Source of the DNA: Thereva unica
Taxonomy: Eukaryota; Arthropoda; Insecta; Diptera; Therevidae
NCBI GenBank assembly: GCA_949987705.1
Contig: OX465283.1
Span: 2,212,207 to 2,276,206, forward strand
Direction: 5' to 3'
DNA: 64,000 bases
Shown piece by piece: positions 60,401 to 64,000 of this stretch. How positions within the stretch are numbered: the stretch's first letter is position 1; every line of letters begins with the position of its first letter. The notes beneath the pieces were generated by a model. The model saw only the letters and a list, made by a program, of their open reading frames with translations. It had not been told where the DNA came from and made no database searches. The position numbers and the translations under genes are program-made.

Positions 60401-62542
60401 CCATTCTCGATCATAGATACCCTTGTCTTCTTTCGGCAGTATGTCAATGGGGATCATCCCCGCAATGATGCACGCCGTATAATTTGGACATGATCCTGTT
60501 CGCACAGCACTTCGGCGCTTAATCTGCATGTGGCTCTCTACTTTCTGCTGTTAGCCGTCCTGTACAACGCTGCTGGCCACACTGGCACTCCTTATAGCTG
60601 AACTGAGCTATCCAGGGCTGCGAAAGCTTTATCCGCCATACTCTCCAAGAGTGCTTTAAAATTCACCCTCCAATCGTTCATCATTCCCGTGTACTTTAGG
60701 GCAGGCTGCGAGTGAATGGTCTGCTCCCGTACCTTGATCTTTACGGACACTGGTCCGTCAGCACAGCATCAGTTTTGTGCTCAGTAAGCGTCAAACCAGC
60801 GCTTTCTAGCCACCCACACTTCGTTCGCTCACATAGGACGGACTCTACGACCACTACCCAGATGCTATGTGCGAACCCGATCGCAACTGATTCTTTTGGA
60901 AGAGGCGTCGCCTCAACACTCCATTGTACATTGTGATCTACAAGAGGACCCAGGACGAATTCCTGCGGAACTCCCCATTTAGCTTTGGCTGGTTGTGGCA
61001 GTTACTTCTTTCCCGGCTAGAGCTACTGTTCGACATTGAACTATATAGGAAGAAAATATATTGTCGATAGTATAAAGCGCCTTTCCTGAGCCTCTAGTCT
61101 TCCACATGAAAAAAAAACACTGTCAGCCAATCTTCCGATACACAATTGGGGATATGTTTGTCCATCCGGGCTTAGCACGATCCGCCGGTACTGGATGAAC
61201 GTAAACTTTTCTACCGGCAATCGTAGAAAACACACGCCTTGGTGACATAATCCGACTTTCTCATTTCTTAACAATCAAGAAAAAAAGGAAAAAAACATTT
61301 TTCATTCTTATCTCTTCCTCTACTTTCCATTGAGTTACAGTCTTCTGTCAAATATTGTATATTATGACTTGGCTAAAAAAGGGTTGCTGACAGATTCAGA
61401 ATCCTCCTCGGAGCTCTAGTCACCCACACAAAGGGTATTTTGTAAATATTATAAGCCGTCTACGTCAGCAACACATAAGTTACAAATAATAAAAAGAGAT
61501 AAAACAGTGGCAGTTAATGTTATCCAAAGCAGCTGTTGCATTCCAAAGAAAGAAGCCACTTCTATCGAGGACTGATGCCGAAATTAATCTCTCCCGCTTA
61601 CAATTTTTTTTAAATATTTACAGCTCATAATTTTGTTATTTTTGTTTATTTAAATTAATTATTTATAAAGCTATATTTGTTTAATCTAAAACAATCTTCT
61701 TGCAGTGTCGCGGTTGGGGATCGATTCCTATAGAGCCAGATATTTATAAGAAGCAGCGTGATCTTTGGGATCAAGTATCGAAAAGAAGTTCCTTATCAGC
61801 TCTATCATTAGCGTCGTCAATCCATAGGTTCATTTACAATTTGTCCTATATTAAAGCAGTTTTAATGAATTTTATTTATTACTTTTCTCTTTAATAAAAT
61901 AAAAGTAGACTTATTACAAAGGAAGAAAAGGATCAAGAGAATAACAAGAAATCGATTCCTAGCAAGCCGCCATCAAATAAGCCGCGTATTCCAGGACAAG
62001 CTCAGCTAATTGATAACAAAACGATATCTTTTCGTCATCATTTAGAAAGGACTACTGGTCCAGGTATATATAAGCATTTTCACAATTATTAACAAATTAC
62101 ATTAATATTATTTCTATTTTCATAAATAAAAAAACTTAATCCAAAAAGCAGATGTTGAAGAAGGTGCTCTTCTTCCATCACCAACACGAGAAAAGCTTAT
62201 GCCCACAATTCCAAAATCTAAGGAAACGGATCCGTATAGCTCCCAAAAAGGCAGCCCTAAAAAGAGTACTGCTTCCAAGCATGGAAGCCCTCAGAAGGGT
62301 AGTCCACAAAAAGGCAGTCCAAAGAAAACGATTAAAGGTAAGCAATTCTTAGAGCGCGAACTGTAATTTACAATCCTTAGCATGAATCTCGCGCAGCATG
62401 CTCTCATCTAAGTACTAGTATCTTTTTACTGTCAAAACTAATAAAACAAATTCTAAATCTTTTTTTATTTGGTTAATCAGGAGTTAAAATCGAAAGTAGA
62501 TCAGTCAATGATAAGTGGGATGTCGCATTACGATTTTTTTAA
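33352..62542 (+). CDS. Mdm1: MDM1-like (centriole/microtubule-associated) gene, ten exons, N-terminus uncertain
   Basis: Coding exons found: 33352-33448, 38566-38702, 51156-51290, 51702-51921, 56183-56243, 56307-57051, 61706-61827, 61909-62063, 62152-62337 and 62481-62542 (stop TAA). Every junction has GT-AG and matching phase. They total about 639 residues, lacking only the first codons; human MDM1 is about 714. Seen: HSEYRSTYRW in the first exon and STEYRLQFVW in the fourth, matching the repeated [ST]EYxxxFxW motif of MDM1. LKEVLELRKKADEYK at the end of exon six resembles the MDM1 KELREKAEFY segment. Exon six also holds seven ~29-residue repeats, and exon nine has Lys-Gly-Ser-Pro repeats. 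Known in vertebrates: MDM1 binds microtubules and centrioles and restrains centriole duplication. The assignment is by motif only; the repeats and C-terminus are not clearly MDM1. Confidence 0.72.
33687..34390 (+). pseudogene. mariner transposase relic
   Basis: Fragments in shifting frames match mariner order: YELTERLR, GIVTDDEKGIL (first catalytic Asp region, normally VTGDEKW), LQRRRQWVDKNRYP, then TLAPSEYHLFRSIHNYLAGK (normally the SPDLAPSDYHLF region) and WKSIVEGDGEYILD. Stops and frameshifts make it dead. It lies 240 bases after an MDM1-like exon. Confidence 0.7.
34391..36865. other. Intron of MDM1-like gene, unclassified
   Basis: Contains an (AC)n run at about 35288-35300 and some 50-100 codon frames without motifs. 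The 108-codon frame at 36231 shows no family signature. Confidence 0.45.
36866..37510 (-). pseudogene. Tc1/mariner-like DDE transposase relic with internal deletions
   Basis: Reading leftward: an N-terminal helix-turn-helix start (YTPKDRAKIVTLYIENNRSI), then the DDE core MMNEPHFTLSAGVNKQNCREFGEQ with DVKVTVWAGVCSKAAFGQFF, and the C-terminal WSYLKSKVYASKPNTIDELK. The frame is open over 214 codons, but segments between the blocks are missing or scrambled, including much of the DNA-binding region. The transposase would cut and paste DNA at inverted repeats; none are obvious here. Confidence 0.72.
37511..38565. other. Intron of MDM1-like gene, unclassified
   Basis: Frames at 37663-37953 have no recognisable domain. 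The region ends with the polypyrimidine stretch and acceptor CCTTTCAG. Confidence 0.45.
38566..38702 (+). CDS. Mdm1: MDM1-like exon
   Basis: 45 codons after two bases completing a Gly codon. Acceptor CCTTTCAG, donor AGG|GTAAGT. Basic and Pro-rich (PPLPRRKKCPELAYKS), then acidic; it shows no motif I recognise. Confidence 0.7.
38703..39599. other. Intron of MDM1-like gene, no feature seen
   Basis: AT-rich with a short (AC)n/(ATA)n stretch at about 39110-39150. No repeats or frames of note. Confidence 0.5.
39600..40370 (+). pseudogene. LINE RNase H and zinc-knuckle relic
   Basis: VANIRILSDSQTAIKALSSG is RNase H with the SDSQ Asp. SLGWVPGR-GIEGNDAADK follows in another frame. Then CQLCIEGDETSAHVLCECPV (40170-40240) is the terminal Cys/His knuckle. 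Frameshifts and a stop inactivate it. Confidence 0.7.
40640..40840 (+). pseudogene. LINE reverse transcriptase core fragment
   Basis: The stretch near 40760-40830 reads GVRQRCLLSPLLFLIVINGM, the polymerase motif normally GVRQGC.LSP..F..ID. A weak FIDF..AFDS-like stretch precedes it (SYIDYTSTLRII). Confidence 0.5.
40845..41027. mobile_element. Foldback MITE, family F2, copy 2
   Basis: CGACAAGTCGTTTGAGTTGA and ACTTTCAGTGAAGGGGCCTA, then CACTCTAGGCCCCCTTTGGC, and right end GACTTTCAGCGCAGGGGCCT. The left terminus is shortened compared with copy 1. Confidence 0.65.
41027..41075 (+). repeat. 3' tail fragment of the (GGAT)n LINE
   Basis: GATTTGGGCTGCAGCGCTAT and TTGGATGGATTG match the same LINE 3' end. 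It abuts the MITE at 40845-41027. Confidence 0.6.
41085..41960 (-). pseudogene. LINE RT C-terminal relic with internal deletion and (GAT)n tail
   Basis: From the right: LRQGDALFC (motif B) is joined directly to ARPVVLYDSEVFTLRNADE, so the YADD palm is deleted. RYNSELYERS and VKVIKINRLPWIRRVERG follow (41579-41767). After a non-matching ~270-base gap comes RQLGIINWKRRARDRESW, then an ATGATGATG tail at ~41140. Confidence 0.65.
41990..42200 (-). repeat. SINE-like repeat copy (family of 53748-54013)
   Basis: Starts with a T-run at 41994-42001 (the A-tail of a minus-strand copy) and contains CCCTTTGTACTACCAGTCCG. Downstream it matches GATGAACC..GCATTTGAACTCTTGG of the 53.8 kb copy. Confidence 0.6.
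42201..44394. other. Intron of MDM1-like gene; possible alternative promoter at ~43050-43300
   Basis: No coding motifs. The stretch 43080-43300 is richer in GC and CpG than its surroundings and includes TTATAAAAATAAAC; it could be a promoter or UTR, but there is nothing firm. Confidence 0.3.
44395..44710 (-). mobile_element. LINE 3' fragment, same family as 2560-4400
   Basis: Encodes the RLRWFGHVCRMDGNRLPRKL C-terminal segment and downstream LAPKEIWLKNIDGDLKNQRL on the minus strand. Nucleotide similarity to 2660-2960 is obvious by eye. Confidence 0.75.
44805..44890 (+). repeat. Dispersed repeat F3 copy
   Basis: AAGTACTAACCACCTCCAAT and TATCGAACGAGAACCAGTCT match the 28.1 kb copy. Confidence 0.55.
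45085..45790 (+). repeat. Dispersed repeat family R1x, copy 2
   Basis: AGGATTTAGTCATATCTCAA, GACAGGCCGTGGCCTGGAGG, CGCGCTTGCTCGGGTGTTCT and GTACGGCCTGCCAGGCGGAT align with copy 1 throughout. Confidence 0.75.
46130..47390 (+). pseudogene. LINE reverse transcriptase relic (Jockey/CR1-like)
   Basis: VQGSIINPLLFSLYDNGLHF is RT motif B. AADLKLY after a stop corresponds to YADDLxLY. IRVNLVKHLILPHFFYSLLV (46620-46680) corresponds to the thumb. Stops and frame changes throughout. Confidence 0.55.
47900..48974 (-). pseudogene. LEM-domain protein pseudogene (otefin/bocksbeutel-like), intronless
   Basis: Reading leftward from the ATG at 48972-48974, residues 1-45 form a LEM domain. LENLDNNALRAK and ITDTSRKLLIRRLRAAI match the helix-turn-helix that binds BAF in nuclear-envelope proteins such as otefin and emerin. 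After residue 89 the frame breaks near 48704. A second frame continues with ARKTIDASEHRLVHEDPPAN, has a stop, then SKRKAAIIEEADV and an acidic run. A third frame gives PDPIKDDEPEVELEDEPVKE and YDNAKPFVPTAV, followed by Ser/Tyr/Arg-rich sequence typical of these proteins. There are at least two frameshifts and several stops, with no introns, so a retrocopy is likely. The usual C-terminal membrane segment is not visible. The 89-codon LEM part is still open. It lies antisense in an intron of the MDM1-like gene. Confidence 0.72.
48975..49689. other. Intron sequence between LEM pseudogene and MITE copy
   Basis: The open frames on both strands at 49267-49666 overlap each other and have no recognisable motif. 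Confidence 0.4.
49690..49987. repeat. Partial copy of the 9166-9518 MITE
   Basis: Shares ATGGATAAAATACAAGCG, GAATATAAATGAGCGA and the right end CCCAATTGTTTTGGCCCA. The left terminus is missing. Confidence 0.7.
50005..50038 (+). repeat. Helitron-like 3' terminus
   Basis: GGTGC-AGCAAGG-CGCACC hairpin followed by GGGTTCCAGCTAGT, the same layout as the 26497 end. The body to the left includes the repeat at 49690-49987; no 5' end was identified. Confidence 0.5.
50039..51155. other. Intron of MDM1-like gene, AT-rich
   Basis: No feature in 50040-50650. From 50840 to 51150 there are A- and T-runs leading to acceptor TAATTTCAG. Confidence 0.55.
51156..51290 (+). CDS. Mdm1: MDM1-like exon
   Basis: 45 codons, phase 0 at both ends. 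Acceptor TAATTTCAG, donor CAG|GTATAT. Low-complexity Ser/Arg/Pro sequence (SEERGTPSRRSKSEG). Confidence 0.72.
51702..51921 (+). CDS. Mdm1: MDM1-like exon with second TEYRxxFxW motif
   Basis: 73 codons plus one base. It encodes LSTEYRLQFVWPHVRKA, the second MDM1-type motif, followed by a basic Lys/Thr-rich stretch. The acceptor TACTTGCAG is good. The donor GTGCGA is weak but gives the correct phase into the next exon. Confidence 0.75.
52647..53747 (-). pseudogene. LINE reverse transcriptase, intact C-terminal ~366 codons
   Basis: One uninterrupted frame from QIFADFQQAYDSINR (first catalytic Asp) through QGD, YADD and the GSETWT/RLRLAGH thumb to the stop at 52647. The RNA-templated polymerase of a LINE; its N-terminus is cut off by the repeat at 53748-54013. 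The open frame spills 29 codons into that repeat (to 53834), which is an artefact. The lack of stops implies a young insertion. Confidence 0.85.
53748..54013 (+). mobile_element. A-tailed SINE-like repeat inserted in the LINE
   Basis: It ends in 17 adenines (53997-54013) and splits the LINE frame between NVDV and QIFADF. The motif on its minus strand, CCCTTTGTACTACCAGTCCG, recurs at about 42040, and related sequence occurs near 28865, 30900 and 17690. No coding capacity is seen. The target duplication is unclear. Confidence 0.65.
54425..54700 (-). pseudogene. Conserved-looking ORF fragment inside the foldback element
   Basis: 91 codons with ordinary protein composition: VPVDPLLIFQRMCATKEIDD, then LQYELAAYPLSLFVKAHSGK. 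The F-[QT]-R...YEL.PYP.SLF pattern resembles proteins often found with insect mobile elements, but I cannot name a family or function. It probably lacks both ends. It may be what remains of the element's own gene. Confidence 0.4.
54835..55045 (-). repeat. Dispersed repeat family R1x, copy 3, inside the foldback element
   Basis: The reverse complement reads GGCCTTTTCGCGGATCACTG, TTTGTGTAGGATTTACCCCT and ATCTTAAGGCCCCAATTTAC, then AGGCCGTCTCCTGAAAGTTT. Confidence 0.75.
56183..56243 (+). CDS. Mdm1: MDM1-like short exon
   Basis: 61 bases between acceptor CTAATTACAG and donor GTAAGT. Encodes ATAYELEPLVNDVDDKKVIE and two bases of a Lys codon; the phases match both neighbours. Confidence 0.68.
56307..57051 (+). 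CDS. Mdm1: MDM1-like exon with seven tandem ~29-residue repeats
   Basis: 248 codons, from acceptor ATTTTAG to donor AAG|GTAATT. Seven units follow the pattern VEQGRMNTxNTARxNFGISEQ plus a variable linker. Units 3-5 are 87 bases long, and units 4 and 5 differ by one silent base, so the array is young. The exon ends with NEQWLKEVLELRKKADEYK, the MDM1-like segment. The reading frame runs past the donor to a stop at 57096, but joining to 61706 is phase-correct and restores a good open frame. Confidence 0.82.
57440..58600 (-). mobile_element. Degraded LINE, linker and RT N-terminal half
   Basis: Minus strand from the right: a linker resembling WFDEEC...K...R before the RT (58100-58260), PAPGKDSIAIE-like near 57890, then NYRGKTLLNSGYKILPTILY and KLLPIAEGIKGSY-CGFRPAR down to ~57600. 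Related to the LINE at 52626-54313 but much older. It lies in an intron of the MDM1-like gene. Confidence 0.65.
58601..60029. other. Intron of MDM1-like gene, unclassified
   Basis: No motif, tandem repeat or inverted repeat noticed. Confidence 0.45.
60030..60990 (-). pseudogene. R1-like LINE reverse transcriptase relic
   Basis: Minus strand: GEFRRNSSWVLL and ITMYNGVLR (normally GVPQGSVLGP..WN..YDGVL), then a thumb region, then CDVSAKGRWTHRLIPNVDK and YDLTQFLSGHGRYREYLHK. The W-[ST]-HRLIP...LTQ-FLSGHG signature is typical of R1-clade LINEs. Broken by stops. Confidence 0.7.
60991..61705. other. Intron of MDM1-like gene, 3' part
   Basis: Spacer ending with an AT-rich stretch and the acceptor CTTCTTGCAG. 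No other feature. Confidence 0.5.
61706..61827 (+). CDS. Mdm1: MDM1-like exon
   Basis: 40 codons plus two bases. Acceptor TTCTTGCAG, donor AG|GTTCAT. Encodes CRGWGSIPIEPDIYKKQRDL and a Ser/Leu-rich helix. The aromatic and basic content is higher than in the low-complexity exons, so this is probably a conserved block. Confidence 0.72.
61909..62063 (+). CDS. Mdm1: MDM1-like exon
   Basis: 155 bases. The acceptor AAAGTAG completes the Arg codon; the donor is CAG|GTATAT. Encodes a Lys/Pro-rich segment (TKEEKDQENNKKSIPSKPP). The preceding intron is only 81 bases. Confidence 0.7.
62152..62337 (+). CDS. Mdm1: MDM1-like exon with KGSP repeats
   Basis: 186 bases. Acceptor AAAAGCAG, donor AAAG|GTAAGC. 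Encodes four short QKGSP/KHGSP repeats, which look like basic phosphorylation-type linker sequence. Confidence 0.72.
62481..62542 (+). CDS. Mdm1: MDM1-like last exon
   Basis: 62 bases after acceptor GTTAATCAG. Encodes GVKIESRSVNDKWDVALRFF and the TAA stop at 62540-62542. A candidate poly(A) signal AATAAA lies at 63159-63164. Confidence 0.68.
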
Positions 62543-63374
62543 ATAGAAATGTAAATAATTCCAGTTAAAGACCACATGATGTGATTTTTTGTATAATTCA
62601 CTTGTTGTAATGAACAGTCGTCCTAAGTATGTATTGTTAAGTCTATCCCCTTACAAAAGTATATGTACAACTATATTTAATATTGATCCAAGAGTTTTCG
62701 GAAATAATCTTAAAACATAAAATGTGTGAACTAAGGAACATTTTGAGAGAGTGTTGACTTATATTTTCTTTATGTTACGAGATTGTGTAAGAGAATTATT
62801 TTATTAACAATTTTATGTTTCTTATTCCAATATTTTTTTCATTTTCTACTATATCTCTCTAATGTTTTTTGTTTACTATTATAATTCGTGACACTGGAGA
62901 CTGTAGTTTACTGTGCTATGATAGAGGATTTTTGTTAAACTAGATCAATGCCTTTGCTTAATACGACAATTTCTTTTATCAATTCTGTTCAATTCAGCTG
63001 TCGAGTTTGGGGCTTAATTATATATTGTCCAACTCCAACGGAGAAAAGTTCTCGCAACATAGCCTAGCCACGACAGTTGCTCAATTTTATTCCATATTTC
63101 GATATTACAAACTTGTATTTATTTACCCATCCATTCTAGGTTTGTAAGGAGTAAGCTTAATAAACCTCCTTCTAGCCTCTGAGAACCATTTTCAGCGAGA
63201 TTAAATTATAGATAACTGATAATTCGAGCTCCAACTTGCCCCTCCTCTATTCCTCGCTTTTTCCTATACTCGCTTTTTCCGCTTGTGGTGGACGCACAAC
63301 TACCAAAACTTGAGGACTCAAAAAGAATTTCATTACGCTAAAATTCGGCAAGGGTCCTTCCTGTAGTGCTATAT
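62543..63374 (+). other. Probable 3' UTR and flank of the MDM1-like gene
   Basis: Non-coding and AT-rich. AATAAA at 63159-63164 is the first clear poly(A) signal after the stop, giving a ~620-base 3' UTR. Confidence 0.45.
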
Positions 63375-63885
63375 TCTAAGGCCCTTTTCGCGGTCAGTGT
63401 TACTTGGCTCGTAAGCCACAGCATTCGTCGAGTCGCGCTTTTGGCTGGTCGATGGCGGCTAAGCAGTCGAGGGGCTACTATGCTCCTTTCTGGCGTTCGC
63501 GTAAAAAATTTGTGTAGGATTTAGCCACATCTTAAGGCTCCCTTTCAAACCCAGGTGGACAGCAGGCCGTGGCCTTGAAGCCAAGTATCAGCATACACTA
63601 GTGATGAGCAAGATTGGTCTTGCACATTTAGCAAAAAGTCTTGTCTTACACATTTAGTAGGACCAAGACGAGACTGCAAGACATTTTCCAAGAGTTTTTG
63701 CTCATCACTGCAAGAATTTTGGCACTTAGTAATGAGGAAAAAGCCTTGCTACCTTGACCTTGCAATCTTGTTTTATCCTGTCTTCTCTTGGTCTTGCAAA
63801 ATGTGCAAGAAAAGACAAGACTGCAAGAACAGTCTTGCTCATCACTACCATACACCCACCGGCCGCCAACCCGAGTCTTGCATGT
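63375..63885 (+). repeat. Dispersed repeat family R1x, copy 4, interrupted by a MITE
   Basis: GGCCCTTTTCGCGGTCAGTG, GTGTAGGATTTAGCCACATC and CAGCAGGCCGTGGCC match the family. It resumes after 63855 with CACCGGCCGCCAAC. Confidence 0.75.
63599..63847. mobile_element. hAT-like MITE with 8-bp target duplication
   Basis: Ends TAGTGATGAGCAAGA and (T)CTTGCTCATCACTA are inverted repeats with the TAGTG start typical of hAT elements. They are flanked by GCATACAC (63591-63598) and CCATACAC (63848-63855), an 8-bp duplication with one mismatch. The 249-bp interior repeats GTCTTGCA-like motifs. Non-coding. Confidence 0.8.
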
Positions 63886-64000
63886 CCATATGGTTAATAA
63901 GTAAAAGGCGAACAGTTAACTATATGTACAAATTCTTCAAATGACTATGTCAGGCTATTAGAGAAGGAGTGCAACATTTATATACACGCTCGCACACAAC

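Overview
The window looks like an intron-rich, repeat-rich, AT-rich insect genome, most likely a fly (Diptera). Support comes from spliced genes with canonical GT-AG introns, a Golgi alpha-mannosidase II of the insect type, and abundant relics of LINE, mariner, hAT and Helitron-like elements. I see no bacterial features: no operons, ribosome binding sites or CRISPR. I cannot name the species.

Two protein-coding genes can be assembled, both on the + strand. The first (5183-12926, six coding exons) encodes a complete type II membrane Golgi alpha-mannosidase II of glycoside hydrolase family 38. It is about 1139 residues long and all catalytic and zinc-binding residues are visible. Its fifth intron (4.1 kb) is full of short inverted-repeat elements. 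The second (33352-62542, ten coding exons found) is an MDM1-like gene, probably a centriole or microtubule-associated protein. It is recognised by two SEYR/TEYR-x-x-[YF]-x-W motifs and by a seven-unit, about 29-residue repeat in its largest exon. Its N-terminal exon is not certain; a candidate lies at 19398-19427.

The MDM1-like gene spans at least 29 kb, mostly mobile DNA. It holds a mariner relic (33.7-34.4 kb), a Tc1/mariner-like relic (36.9-37.5 kb), several LINE relics, an intronless LEM-domain pseudogene on the opposite strand (about 47.9-49.0 kb), and a nested structure at 52.2-55.7 kb. That structure is a ~500 bp inverted-repeat (foldback) element containing a LINE with a 13-bp target duplication, which is itself interrupted by an A-tailed SINE-like repeat.

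Other regions: 1-5.2 kb is upstream DNA with a degraded LINE. 13-19 kb is spacer with MITEs and LINE scraps. 20-21 kb is a LINE RNase H relic. 23.4-26.5 kb is a Helitron-like element carrying a ~118-bp minisatellite of about 22 units with higher-order structure. 26.7-33.3 kb holds MITEs, a tRNA-like SINE and a hAT relic. 62.5-64 kb is the MDM1-like 3' flank, where a hAT-like MITE with an 8-bp target duplication sits inside an older repeat.

The most unusual items are the higher-order minisatellite inside a Helitron-like element, the foldback/LINE/SINE nest with a captured ORF fragment, the LEM-domain pseudogene, and the expanding coding repeat in the MDM1-like protein. All alignments were judged by eye; no search was run.
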